A stretch of 64,000 nt of DNA from Candidula unifasciata (lineage: Eukaryota > Mollusca > Gastropoda > Stylommatophora > Geomitridae), in the NCBI GenBank assembly GCA_905116865.2, contig CAJHNH020003190.1, positions 500,376 to 564,375 on the forward strand. The letters are read 5' to 3'. Made by a program: the position numbers and the translations under genes. Each line of letters opens with the position of its first letter. The stretch's first letter is position 1. Shown piece by piece: positions 34,159 to 46,559 of the stretch. The notes below the pieces were generated by a model. That model did no database searches. It saw nothing but the letters and a program-made list of their open reading frames with translations, and had not been told where the DNA came from.

Positions 34159-34833
34159 TTAGATATCAGAGAAACGAAAAGAGAACAAAACTATTTGAGA
34201 TGTGTGTCCCTACTACAGTGTCCCGATTATAATACAACTCAAAACAGCAGGAAATTGTTTTCTCATTGACAGATATTCCAGAAATATTATTGAAACGGCA
34301 CAACAATAGAAATCGCACGTGTCTAATACGTTCAATGTCTGCGCCGACGTCGAGATAGGCCTTGATGCCCCTCCCCCCTTCCCTTCCAATCCATCGGCTA
34401 CTTTCCAACTCATCGAAGGTTGTTTAAAAAAAAAAATCAGAAAATAGAAATCGTTTTTAATATGGTTATTGTGGCAATCATTGCCTGCACAGATATAGAG
34501 ATAGTCTTGTTTGCTGTACCACGGCCTACTCTATTTATTAGAGAAGGCGTTGGCTGTACGTATCTCGCCGGCGAATGGTGGAAGTCTTGCGTTCTGACTA
34601 CAGCGCATGCGCATTTACTAACGTGGCTATAATTAACTGTCACTAAAAATGTAAATATTAGTTTCGAAGATTTTCCCAAAAATTTTCGCACACTATCTCT
34701 AACAGTGACAGGTTGAATTTCAAACCATGATGGGTGAACATCCAGTACCAAAACAAACATATCCTGAAAATGTCAGCTAAATCGGTTCAGTAGTTTCCGA
34801 GTCTATAGCTCATAAACAAACACACAAACATTG

Positions 34834-34909
<76 letters not shown>

Positions 34910-35104
34910 ATATAATAAGTACATAGAGGTGGATAGATATAGTTAACAAATGAACAGTTATTCGTACTTTATAACAGATACAAATAGACGTGTATACATA
35001 GAGACGGATATACATTTATACATTTAAATACAACAGTTTTTAACACTTTATCTTTAAAACAGACACAAATATAGATACACAACAAATGTGTACATTTTAA
35101 AATC

Positions 35105-36289
35105 CTTTATTTATTAAATCAAAGTCGGCGTAGACATCTTCTAAGTGTAAAGCTTATAAAAACTCAAATTGCAAAGACAACGCCCCTGAGCAGGCATTTC
35201 AAACTGGTCGTCGTCCAACAGGCTGGGTGAGAGGTCAAAGGCATAGAAAGCGTAGCCGTTTCTATAATGTCTGAATTCAATATCATTACCGGTATTTTTA
35301 CCCACCAGGCCCATAGCCAACATAGTGCTAAAAAAGCTTTCATATAATGAATATTTTCATAGTCTGGTGGTAACGGTTTACTTGATACACCACGACCGTC
35401 TACACACACGTTCGGATTTGTTAACCCAATGAATACACTATGACCGTCTACACTCAAGTTCAGATACATTACCCACAGTGTTAAGAAAGGGAAAAAAGGG
35501 AATAGTCTGACTCAATAAAAGATTGTGTTCGGTGTGAGACAACATTCCTTTGGGTATAGATGTGGTTTTTACATTCACTTAAAAAAAAAAAAAAATTATA
35601 TTTAGCGTTGGTCTTGGTTAAGGCTTTCTCGTTGGCCAGAGAGATGACATGATTTTATTTAGCTTTTCTAACCACCACGCTTGCGTTATAACAAACTTGT
35701 AATCAACATCGGCCTCGTGAGCTATAAGATCGAAGATGTCTTTAGAAGTGTAAGTTTGATATTCACAGACTGCGGTCTTGAGCAAATATGCCATTGTGTA
35801 AGCCTCCCATCATATCAATTTCTTGACTGACTATCTGTCGACGTATGTTTAGTCCTGTTTTATGAGCATTTTGATTATCATCCATAAAACCCTGAGAGAT
35901 ACATGTCGCAGAGTTCTCTTTATGGCATCTTAACTATAGTACTACAAGTAGGTTCTACACTTCTCATTCTGGGTAATCATTGAGGGAAACGTCGACTTGT
36001 AAAAGTAAAAATGAAATGTGCATGTAATAATTGACGGGTGCCACACCGGCGTCTGGTGGTATAATGTCGCCGTTGCTTAAAGTAACTGGATCTGCTCTGT
36101 AAAAAAGATCCAAGGATTCTTCACTGGTTTCACAGATGGAAAACTCTATAGAGCCTCCAGGGCTAGCGATGCCAGAGGATATATTTCTACAAACTGCCCC
36201 TCTTCAACCGCTGTTTGTGTTGGTTGTACGCTAAACAAATCCAAACTCGATTGAAGACATTCACACAAACTAGGATGACTCAGAGACAT
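35105..36289 (-). pseudogene. Polinton/Maverick capsid-type gene, broken
   Basis: Reads right to left from an ATG at 36287-36289. The N-terminal stretch (MSLSHPSLCE) and later blocks (APVNYYMH, VDVSLND, GNDIEF, YAFYAFDLSP) match the protein annotated in many invertebrates as F54H12.2-like, which I associate with Polinton/Maverick and adintovirus-type elements. The first frame stops after about 47 codons near 36146. Further blocks lie in other frames to 35140, so there are at least three frameshifts or stops, and the far C-terminal part is missing. It lies downstream of the integrase on the same strand, as expected for these elements. Confidence 0.72.
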
Positions 36290-37475
36290 TATCAAAGATA
36301 TCAAAGTTCTTCTTCTTTTTCTGGGTCAGCTGGGGTTTGTAAGAAACTTTAAATCTTTTATGCAGATGTTCCCTAGGGAGCGCTGCGAGTCACCTCCAAA
36401 CCCCGTTGTCTGACTGGTTGAATAAAGTCTTCATACATTTCAGAACTTCAAAGTAACGGATGAGTCACAACATTATTCTAGATTGAAATGTCTTCGGGTC
36501 CAAAATGTAATGCCACAAACGAAGTTCCACTCTTGAATGGGATCGTTTTTCCTGTGACAGGTGGTTAACAGGATTTTCACGAAGTAAAAAAAAAAAAAAA
36601 GACACAGGGGCACATAATGCGGCTTGTGTAAATTCGAAACATGGAGGCAGAGCTTCTATCCATAATAGGGATGGTAAAAGAACCACGACATTACAACGGG
36701 TCTCGAGGCTACGAAATAACATTAGACGTACACATTACTCTGGTCGCTGTCGATGTCTACTGCATACCCTCTGACTAGTGGTGCTTTAGTGTTTATTGCA
36801 CACACGATGAGCAGTCTTAAAAGACAAAACATCGACCTAGCTGCATCGAGATGCTAAGCTAGTTGATTTTGTGTTGTTGTGTGGTATTATTTTTTATGCA
36901 TGTGCTGATAAAATTGCTGTAGCCGCAAAGTTATCGTTTTGTTTGTGTTCGTTATATTGTGGAGTTTGCTGATGTACTTTTCGTTCGGTTTTATATCCTT
37001 TGTTAAAATAGAGCACAAAAGATCACTGACTCTGGACTCTTCTCCTTTTTCGCAAATTTGAAAACAGCCATGTTTGGATAGTTTTTGTAACGGATTCTCA
37101 TTGTCGCATCACCGCCAACCTTAGTTTCTATAATTAAGATATTCAAAGGAGATTAAAAGTGTCGATAAAATCCTAACCTGATTTGTAAACACTGGCTAGT
37201 AATTTAAATTCCAGAGCTTCCTTACGACTGTCTTTAGGTGGGATGTACTCAGTCCAGATATCATCGTCTAGAAAATTATAATAACCTTTAAAGAGACTAA
37301 AACTCCACCTGACCGACTTTATATGGTGAACTCAGTTTGATGCTTTGTGGTAGGTTAGCAAATAGGTGACCCGGTTGATTGTCAGAAAATATTTTCAGTG
37401 GTAATTTACTGAACCAAGACAAGGGTCTTTCGCCGCTGGGTTCTATACTGGGAGCCAAGATGGTAATGGCATCCA
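36290..37475 (-). pseudogene. Polinton second structural gene, broken
   Basis: Between the integrase and capsid-type genes on the same strand. Around 37290-37420 the frame shows IFSDNQPGHLFANLPQSIKL. This matches the start of a protein usually adjacent to the capsid-type gene in Polintons (the FYVTLPSN-type ORF). Its C-terminal end, rich in Lys, lies just before 36290. Stops and shifts throughout. Confidence 0.5.
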
Positions 37476-37479
37476 CTTC

Positions 37480-38717
37480 GTTTCTTCTTCCATAAGACTA
37501 GTTTCCATACCGCTAGAGTTGTTGGTCGGCTATCCAACTTTTGAATGAGGCCAGATAACCAAACCACTTGACTAAATATAGTTTACACCCGATGATGCCT
37601 CGTCTTTCTAGAATATTATATTTGATTCGATAACTTTTTTGACACCAACTTTCTGTATCTCCTCTTTTTAAAACGAACCTCGTAGCTCCTTATTGGCATC
37701 GTCTTTCAATTCATAAGTTATCGGCTAAGTCCTATAAACACGACTGATGGTAAACAATTCTTTGGCTCACTCTGGCATACACCATTTCTAGAATGTCTGC
37801 TTGGCATGAGCGAATCTGACACTATCCCCTTCTTAAAACACTTGTTTGTGGGCGACATCCACCTTTCTTCTTTATTATTGAGTTTTACATGGACTGGTGC
37901 CATACGAATGTCCCAGTGATAGGAATGATTTCATTTTGCAAAAGACTAACTAACATATCGATATAACGTTACTTGTTGGGTTTATTTCAATAACACCACA
38001 TCTTTTCTTTCGAGGTGCCCTTGAGTTTTTTCACTATAGTCATTGTTTTCTGTCGTAAAAATTAACACCCTTGTCTTTAAGCATAATTTAAGTAGATTTT
38101 ATTGACAAATTCTAATCCTTTGTCTGATTGCCAGTTGATCTGGTTCTGCTCAGCAAATATCCCATTCACCGCCTCCATTAACGCTATTTAAGTTGTGCTC
38201 TTTATGCGGATCGCCCAGGCATATTTTTGGAACACATCTATATGTACAACATCTCATTGTTGTCTTTTCATAAAATCTCATGTCTATCAGATCAGCATTG
38301 AATTGTTGGTTAATACCTCCAGTTATAATCAATAAGTCTTTTGAAATGTCGACGGACCAGTTTCTGCATAGTATATGCATCTTGCTGACTAAGCCATTCA
38401 TTAATATCTTTAGTCTTGCTTTCGGTATAGAGTTTTAAGGCAGAGCCTCTACTATAATCACATGTTTGTTTCTTATTTGTGCAACCATTGTACCCACCAA
38501 AGTGTAGGTATTTCAGACATCTTCGCACTTTTTTGCCTAAGCATAACAACGAAACTTGTAGTATCTCCGGTTCAACAGCCTTCTTTTGACTTTTAACGTG
38601 CGGCGACTGAATCATCGTGTCAGTACTTTCATCTTTAAGCACTGTTGTTGTCGGTACTGGTGCTGGTGGTGGTTCTGTAGCTGGGGACGGCATTTTGTTA
38701 TCCACTACGCGCGACAA
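37480..38717 (-). pseudogene. Polinton integrase with chromodomain, broken
   Basis: Reads right to left. WLSQQDAYTMQKLVRRHFKR lies near 38330-38395, then NQQFNADLIDM at about 38270-38305, the first catalytic-Asp block of the retroviral-type integrase core. A later block with SYHWDIRMAPVHVKLNN lies near 37855-37920. A C-terminal chromodomain (GCKLYLVKWFGYLASFKSWI) lies near 37530-37590. Frameshifts separate these pieces and the middle of the core is degraded, so the product cannot be functional. The order of core then chromodomain is that of Polinton/Maverick integrases. Confidence 0.75.
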
Positions 38718-38725
38718 CTTGTAGC

Positions 38726-39620
38726 AGTACTGATCGTATCTGTCCTACCCATTCGCGCTCCGTCCTCCGATGCAGCAGTTATCCCAGTTTCTCTATGATC
38801 AACGTACCAAAAAAGCGTTAAATGACATATTTTTGTTTGTTTTGTCTGTTTTTGATTTTGCTTGTTTTTGTTCCGCAGTCTACTTCTGCAAGCTTTTTGT
38901 CGTTCAATACCAATTTGTAAAAGGCAACACATCGTCACTAACGCCCTCATCTAAACGTCTCTGGAACACACAGCATTCGGTATATCTGCACTAACCACTG
39001 CAGAAACGGAAAGTCTGTCTGCTGTTTCATTTCCTTTCACCTTGGCCTTATCCTGATGTGTACAGCCAGGACAGCTTTTGGAGGCGTCACTTCTGGATGT
39101 CAAACCATTCTAGTCGGAGTTTACAAGTTTGGATCTTCTAAAGCATTCTCATTATGATGTCACTTTCAAAGAATGTTTTCTTTTCCGCCAGCTATGCAAG
39201 TTCATCTGTAACAGCTGCTATCTTTATTGTCACGATAAAAGTAGTTGAAAGGAGTGCTTCATTTTTCTTCATTAACTGTCTTCTTGTTGACCTGTGCTGT
39301 GTATGCCCAACTAAATGACATAGATAAAGACGTCACTTAGTCTAGTGTGCTCGTGGACGGGAGTCCTTATTTCAGCATCAGTGGAAGTTTATGTCAATTC
39401 TCTGTAATACCCTCCCGGAATGATTTTTACCCTAGTGTGCTCAGGCAATTTTTCTGATGTTTCCATTCAGCACCGAGACTGATATGCTACAATGGGAAAA
39501 TGTGTCTACTGGTATTCTCTGCTTCTGCCATCCAGGACCACACCTCTTAAGACATTGTCACCTTTGTTTACCTGTAAGCCACCTTGCAGAGAGTGTTGTA
39601 TGTTGAATGTTGTTGTTGAA
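38726..39620. other. Non-coding DNA, no gene seen
   Basis: No further Polinton genes (DNA polymerase B, protease, ATPase) could be seen to the right of the integrase, so the element is heavily deleted. Confidence 0.45.
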
Positions 39621-40470
39621 TTAGGAATCGACCTCGTAGCACTCGGGACACATCCATAAGCTCTCTGTCCTAGTCTTCAGCAGCAAGCGAAGTGTTAAAA
39701 TTCCGATAGTAACGGTAATTGTCTAATTTTATATCCGTCTAGCCTTTCCCTTAAATGTCGAGCGCCGGCCAAATAACCGTGTAACTCCTCGCAGTGCCAT
39801 TCTCCTCTGATCGTAATAATCTATTTGTTCCTTGGTCCCAAAGGGCCCTAACAACATCCAGCTTGTCTTACATAAGTTCACCACCAAGTGGTAGAGAACC
39901 GTTCGGTCTATCTGCCTGCTCATTTCCCAACACACCGGCATTACTTGAGAAAATATCCAAAAGATGCTAACTACCTGGACCTCTGAAGTGATGCTTGCCA
40001 CTCTGCACGGAGCATGCCTGACTCCACCTTTCTCAGCATGCTCTGTGAGTCAATTACAATGACGACATGTGTGTACAGCTGATTCTCAAGCCATCGGAAG
40101 GCAGCAGTAAGTGCCTTAACCTCCATTCTCAAACTATACGTTGGGATATCAGTTGCCAGGCTTTTTTTGCACCCAGCGATATCCATTCACCTTCGATATG
40201 AACCCCTGTGCACTTCGTCTGCCCCTTAACAAAGAGCCATCTGTATATACAATCACATCACCTGGGCAGGAATAGACATGAATCATTTGTTAAACTTCTG
40301 ATTCTGCAGCACCAGCTGGCCAGTCCCTGCACTCACGCCCCAAAGTGATTAGAACCCTTCACAAGTCTGGAACCTGATCAGGCGCTTTGACCACTCCTCT
40401 ACTCGCCTTAATTTATCAAGCCTACACACATGTTCAATTGTGTCTTCAGCTAGCCCCATCCTAGACTTCC
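39621..40470 (-). pseudogene. LINE NLTR-4, RNase H region
   Basis: The RNase H blocks EVKALTAAFRWLENQLYTHV and VIVIDSQSMLRKVESGML (39971-40186) keep the third catalytic Asp that the 30.7-kb copy has lost. The C-terminal part is at 39729-40001 in another frame. The 3' end is GTAGCACTCGGGACACATCC. The upstream linker reaches 40470. Confidence 0.8.
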
Positions 40471-40486
40471 GCTTTTCAGTCTGTGA

Positions 40487-40568
40487 CTGTCATAGCCCTG
40501 TGGGAAGGGTATGGGACTGAGTAAAGACGATATGACTTGTAACTTCATTCGTTTGATTTTGACTCGAT
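40487..40568 (+). repeat. LTR-like repeat, copy 1
   Basis: TGTCATAGCCCTGTGGGAAG and the following roughly 60 bases are almost identical to 45627-45708. The TGT start could be the beginning of an LTR, and a gypsy pol fragment lies 350 bp downstream, but I see no LTR end or primer-binding site. Confidence 0.45.
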
Positions 40569-40912
40569 AGCACAACAGTGACCCTGCCCTCTACCAGATT
40601 ATACATTATAAATAGTCTCTTTTCTGAACCCAAGGAATCACATTCAGAAAAACACATTCTTGCACCCGTTTTTACCACTTCTAAGTGTGCATGTGAGCAT
40701 GTCCACTATTACAAAAACAAGAAAATGTTATATTTTGTAACTTATTCTCTGTTGATCCTGACAGATGCACTCAAAGTAAAAATCACATAGGGTCAAACAT
40801 CAACAAATCCCTCACAGTAAAACATGTTCTAATGTTTCTATTATTCCAAAGGTTGTTATTGTCATGTGCATTTTCAATGTTAATGTTTAACAGAATATCT
40901 CTTGTTTAAAGA

Positions 40913-41647
40913 ACTAAACATTTTGGACTGATTATGCAGCCCTCAAAAGTCGAAATTTATTTTGACGAAACTGATTTCTTAGGCCATACAATTTCTTAAG
41001 GGATGATGATGAAGAGAGATAAATAGATTGTTACATAAATTTTGAATTTGAAAATAACTACCACAAAAAAGGAAATTCGAAGCCTACTCGCGCTCATAAA
41101 TTATTATATAAAAGTTTATTCCCAATCATGGTCAGGAAACAGCAGCCTTCACGACACTATTGAAAAAGTGTTAGCCAATACGATCCAGTGAAATATGAAG
41201 TTGGACCGGGCCTTCGCCAGGATTAAAACCCTTGTCTCCAGTTCCCCCCCCCCCCCATCTTAAAACTACCCAATTTTATTTTGCCTTTTATTCTTAGGTG
41301 CTATGCCAGTGATACTGCAGTACAGGTTGTTTACTACAAATGGATGGAGACATGCTGCACTCCATCTGCTATGTGAGCAGAAAGTTGATACCGGCTGAGG
41401 AACGGTATTCTACATCGGAGCAAGAATGTTTGGCTGTTGTTGTATCTATTTCCAAACCCAAGCGGTATCTGTGGGCAAAACGTTCCTGTTACAGACTGAC
41501 AACAAGCTCCTTTTAGTCATCAAGTCGGAAGCTCCGAAAAACAGCCGCATTGCAAGATGGGCTTTGCTTCTTCAAGACTTCAAATTTCAGATTGCTCATA
41601 TCAAAGGCTCCACCAACTATATAGCAAATTTACTAAGCCGATTGTAA
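40913..41647 (+). pseudogene. Ty3/gypsy pol fragment (RT end and RNase H)
   Basis: The end of the reverse transcriptase reads GLIMQPSKVEIYFDETDFLG near 40930-40990, then TTKKEIRSLLALINYY (connection domain). The RNase H domain follows, with HSICYVSRKLIPAEERYSTS and EQECLAVVVSISKPKRYLW, then FLLQTDNKLLLVIKS and HIKGSTNYIANLLSRL. Several frameshifts and stops. No integrase or LTR pair is recognisable. Confidence 0.82.
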
Positions 41648-41878
41648 CAGTAACACTGTCTCCAACAGAGTCATGTCAGTTCGATAAATGACATTTTCAA
41701 TTTTAAAGATAACCACATGGCAGCATGCTAAAAGAACTCTTTGTATCCTGATGCAAAATTAGACATTTTTACAATACCTGCATTTAGTGACAGTGCTGTG
41801 TGATGCAAAACTCTACACAAGATATAGCTATACAGTGATTTCACGTCATATAGACAATGTTGCTTGATACAGTACACT

Positions 41879-43850
41879 TACTTACTTTTTACTTTTTCCT
41901 TCCACGTATGCCGCTAAGCGTTGTGGGGAGATGCAAGTTCCTGTCATAAGCAAGGCGGGCAGCATCTGATGTTCTGAGGCCATGCTTTTGGCAGGTTTCG
42001 GAGACCCCGTCAATCCACCGTTTCCTTGGTCTTCCTCTTGCCTTATATCCTGAGCTTCTTTGGTTGAAAATTTGTGATGTTATTTGATCATTTTTCATCC
42101 TGGTTAGATGTCCAAACCATTTCATTCTTTGATGTTCTATGTAGTCTAAACATGGCGTGGTTTTGACAGTGTTTCTAATGTCTATATTCTTTATCCTGTC
42201 TAGTCTGGTCTTATTCGCTGCTTTTCTTAGACATTTCATTTCACAGTCTTCTATTTTTCTTTCATGGGTCTTGTTGATTGTCCATGTTTGGCACTGGTAG
42301 CAGAGTGTTGGAATGAAGATGGTGTTTATCAATTGTCTTTTGGTCTTCATGGTTATATCTGGATGTTTAAGCAGAGGTGATAGTTGGTATGTGACAGCAT
42401 TTGCTTTCTGTATTCTTGTTTTTATCTCTCTGTCCATTCTTCCATCCTCTGTAAATATACTGCCCAAGTATTTGAACTCTTTGGTTTGCTTGATTTTGGC
42501 ACTTCCAACATTTATATTCAGTGGCCTGTGTGTTCTGCTGATCTTCATAACTTCTGTTTTTTTCTGTACTGATTCTCATATTATGTTGTAAACAGCTGTT
42601 GTTGAGAGTAGTCAGATGTTCCTGTAGATCATATTCATTTTGATACAGTATGCTTTGATCATCAGCAAAAAGTAATTCGTTTATAGCATACACGTCTGGG
42701 TTTGCTTCTACAGTGATCTTATCCATGTATGTTATGAAAAGTAATGGTGATAGTACACATCCTTGTCTGACACCAGTTGTGACTTTGAACCATTCAGAAA
42801 GACCACTAGATGTTCTTACTGCACTTTCACTTTTTTCATAGAGGGCTCTGATGTTGTCTAATAATTGACCCTGCACTCCGTAATCGTCAAGAATTCTCCA
42901 CAGCACATCTCTGTCTACACGGTCGAATGCCTTCTCTTGATCTACAAAGACCACGTTCAGCTCTTTATCGTATTCGAGTGTCTTTTCACAGACTTGTCTT
43001 AGTGCAAATATGGCATCAGTGCAACCTCGCCCTTTCCTGAAACCGAATTGTGCTTTACTCAGTAGAGGTTCAACCTTTGCTCTTATCCTACCTTCTAAGA
43101 TCGTTGCATACATTTTCCCCACATGACTTAGTAAAGATATTCCTCTATAAGTTCCACATTCTCTCTTGTTTCCTTTTTTCTTCCAGATAGGTACTACAAC
43201 TGATCTTTGCCAATCCACTGGTACCTTTCTCTCTGCCCATGCTCTATTGAAAATTCTCTCCAGCCAGGTGATCATAGTGTCCCCTCCAGCCTGGATGACT
43301 TCTGTTGTTATTCCGTCAATACCAGCTGCTTTGTGTCTTTTACTTGTTTTGATAACTTTCTCTACTTCATCCCGCAGGATATGTGGTTCTAGATGATCTG
43401 GAGCCCTTGAATGGAATTCTGCTGTTTCATGTACTCCCGACGGGTTCAAAAGTTCTTTAAAATATTCCTCCCATCTTTTTTAAATTTCTTTTTGGCTGAA
43501 TAATGGTTTTCCATTTTTATCGTTTATGACTGATGTTGGATTGAAGCTTTCTTCTCTTAATCGCAGCGCTTTCACACTCTTATAAAAGTCTCTTGGTGAT
43601 TCTGTACATAGCTGTGTTAGGTGTTCACCATACTTTTTCCATGATTCCTCTTTGGATTTCTTTATTGTTCTCTTGGTGTCTCTTCGAGTTAGTCTGTACC
43701 TAATGTAATCCTTTTCGTCTTTTGTTTTTAACCATATTTGAAACATCTTCTTTTTTTTAACACTGCTTCTTTGACTTCTTCATTCCACCAAGCGGTACCC
43801 TTTTTCTTGCCTTTGCCCGTCTTTCTGGTACCAAACTTGTCTTTTAATAT
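41879..43850 (-). pseudogene. LINE NLTR-1, near-intact RT, 12-bp TSD
   Basis: A 5'-truncated LINE of 1972 bp flanked by the perfect repeat ATACAGTACACT (41867-41878 and 43851-43862). From the right, the linker begins DKFGTRKTGKGKKKG. A single in-frame TAA at about 43480-43482 follows, then the reverse transcriptase (about 43475-42560) with AAGIDGITTEVIQAGG, RGISLLSHVGKMYATILEGR, FGFRKGRGCTDAIF, VDQEKAFDRV, GVRQGCVLSPLLF and the catalytic ELLFADDQSIL. One frameshift near 42555 leads to the C-terminal domain (41889-42548), including RPRKRWIDGV. It ends in an AAGT repeat instead of poly-A. The 5' endonuclease is absent. RTE-like; clade not proven. Confidence 0.92.
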
Positions 43851-43862
43851 ATACAGTACACT

Positions 43863-45626
43863 ACACATGATAAATTTACAGTGTTTTCAATGGAAAAACT
43901 TGACAAAGTCTATCTGACATTATAATGATGTTAATATACGATCCTCAAAGAGAATTTGAAACCTTCCTGTTTAAACTGACACTGTCCTAGACATCTAATA
44001 TTTAAAACTGAGAATGGATAAAACTGTTTTCAATATAAATACTGTTGCTGCAGAGACTATTCTCTTTGGCTACAGGGACATTAGTAGTAATTACACATTA
44101 AACCGGGCTAAAGTATGTTTGAAATTTAAAAGTATCAAGGCTTTCTTCAAGATAAATACCGTTCCTCAGAGACTGTACCTATTGACTGAATGGGCATTAA
44201 TAACAGTTGAGTACCAAACTATACCAACCTATGCACATCTGGAAAATTTCAAAAGGTTTCAACCGTTGTCAATTCGGTGATTCTAAGGAGACCCTCAAGA
44301 ACAAGTGGATTAGTTAAGTATGATTAAAGAATAAAAGGGTAATAAAATGGAATGAATGGGTGAACGAAAGATGTACTGTGTTGACATAAATTTATGTATA
44401 CATATGTTTGCATTGCTACTTATGAAATGTCGGTATATTTTTATGTTGGATACGTTTTATGTTGTATATGTTATATGTTTATGTTGTATATGATTTTTGA
44501 TGTATTTGATTTATGTTTATATTGAAGGTGTATAAATTATTTATCTTAGCATGTGATAATTTTTCGAGAACTGGTTTTGCCGTTATGCTAAATCTAATGA
44601 ATTTTCTTACATTTTTTTTTTTCTTTTTCGGATTCTGTTCTAGACATTTCACAAATAATGTGTTTCAAAAATGTTGGCATTTTAATTTTCCAATAATTAC
44701 GCTGCAACTAAATTTTGCGCTGTTACTCTACAACATAGTGTCGACGAGCAACTTCATGTAATAAGATGTATAAATACAAAGTTGACAGTAAGATTACAAA
44801 GAAATCAAGCTTGCACATGTTTTCTTTTTACAGATGTAATATACTAATAGTATTGTAGGTTGGAATGACAACGTTAGATAAAATAACTAAATTATTTGAT
44901 ATTTTTTGTTGTTGCTAGAAATGTGACAATTATAAAGCGAATATAATGAACAAATTGTTGGGAGGACATTGTATTTTAAATTAGCTTCACTGAGACTAAT
45001 TATGGGGTTTTAAAATTGTCGTAGACTACACATGTGGGTTGAAAGTGTCCGTGGTGGATGGAAATGCGTCGTGCTGGCCACATATTTGTCTACTATTTAT
45101 TCTACACTGTTGGTCAGAAGGTGTGACTAGTGTCTTGGTAGGGATTGCGATTTTATAGACACAATGCGACGGGACGTCGGGAAGTTGCAAAAGAACCATG
45201 GATTACTCGGGGAGTCGTTTCTGGGACTAACATTGTTATAAGCATCGCTTGGAAGCGCGTTCGTTGGCGTTTAACTTGCACGGGAGTGGGGTTAAGTTCA
45301 GTGGGTCTACCCCTATTAATTTAAAGTCATTACCTGTGTGATTAAAAGGTGTTAGATATGGTGGCGGATTTGTGTCAGGTACTGACAATATTTGTATCTT
45401 CGGGGGAAGCTGTTGTCCTCATGTGTGTGCGTCCACAAATTTATCTGCTTTATTCTCATGTGGTTGACTCAAGGGTAAAAGACATCTCATGCCTACCCAC
45501 TTAACTGATTGTTCTTTAAAAATTGGGTTAGATTCCATACCTAGTTGTCGATACTTGATTACAGACAAGGATAAGTAGCATCTACGTCTGTCATCAGTAA
45601 GTATCGTTTTAGAGGAGGGGTGGATG
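43863..45626. other. Non-coding DNA, no gene seen
   Basis: The 88-codon frame at 44014-44280 has no recognisable domain or splice context, and I do not call it. The rest is AT-rich. Confidence 0.4.
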
Positions 45627-45708
45627 TCATAGCCCTGTGGGAAGGGTATGGGACTGAGTATAGACGATAGGACTTGTAACTTTATACGTTTGATTTTGAC
45701 GGACCAAA
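45627..45708 (+). repeat. LTR-like repeat, copy 2
   Basis: Almost identical to 40487-40568, differing by a few bases. Similarity stops at about 45708, although an LTR could continue downstream here. Confidence 0.45.
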
Positions 45709-46309
45709 AGGTACACGAGCCAGCTGAATTCATGATATGGGGAAACCCCATATAACTTGAACACCGGTACTAGCACGTTTTACCCGAAGCTGAATGGGGA
45801 GATAAGGGGAGCGTTGGACATGGATGTGTGAAGCCGAAGACATATAGAGAATTGATAGATTGTATTGTGTTAGGAGTTCAAAGATAGGGACTGTTAGCGT
45901 TGTCGTCATATGTGTCGGTTAGCTGTTGGTATTTCTCGTGTGCTTATAGGATTATAAGACAGTTGTGTTGGTGTTGTATCGTGCTTAGGTGGTTGTTCTT
46001 GTCTATGGGTTATTAGAGTTTAGCTGCGTTTTGTGCTAGCGGTAACACTGCCCGCTAATACTTTAACCACTCAACCTGCGTGTGCCACTGAGTCTCGCAT
46101 GGCGAGTTCCGCAGCCTAGCTAGCGCTGTACGACAATGAGGTAGAATCGAGTCTTCTGGTACATCCATGGGAACGGCTCGGGGTGGATAAGTAAATATAA
46201 ATGCTGCCAATCCTGGCGTTTCGGATTAGGGACTGTCCATATCTGTTGAGGTTGCTTTAGGTTGAAAGTCTCTTTGTGCATTAAAGATTATGTATGTACT
46301 TAGGACGTC

Positions 46310-46490
46310 GCAGGTCGACCCAGCCTAAAATGGGTACCAGGATGGGCTATCCTGGGAAAGTAAAGACAGCCGGCGTAATGCTGACCACATTACCCACAGA
46401 GTGCTGATGGTCTGTAAAAATATGGGACGCTCTGCCCATATTCCCGATACGCCGAAAGGCGTGAAAAGGGAACTTTACTTTTACTTTTTT
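46310..46490 (+). mobile_element. SINE family E, head-truncated
   Basis: The body only, with GACAGCCGGCGTAATGCTGA and ACCACATTACCC as in the copy at 8035-8292 but on the opposite strand. It ends in TTTACTTTTACTTTTTTT. The tRNA head is missing. Confidence 0.7.
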
Positions 46491-46559
46491 TTCTTAATAG
46501 GTGTGTGTTTTAAGTGTGTTCTAGTATAGTGTGTCTGTCACAGAGCCGTACAACGAGCT

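Larger units (their letters stand above)
32595..34905. repeat. Composite interspersed repeat ending in (TA)n
   Basis: Begins with CTAGCTGTACCCGGCCACGC, and its far end carries AAATCGGTTCAGTAGTTTCC followed by a TA microsatellite (34836-34902). This head and tail pair is seen in repeats of many animal genomes; I do not assign a class. Internal segments recur: AGATATAGAGATAGTCT at about 32697, 32837 and 34491, and the CCGACTACT.TCTCCCTC block at least three times. The region is therefore two or more tandem or nested copies, further interrupted by a SINE. A C run followed by an A run occupies 33660-33697. Confidence 0.65.

Noticed and set aside
44014..44280. 88-codon plus-strand frame
   Set aside because: No domain, splice context or similarity to the flanking gypsy or LINE fragments; length is within chance for this composition.
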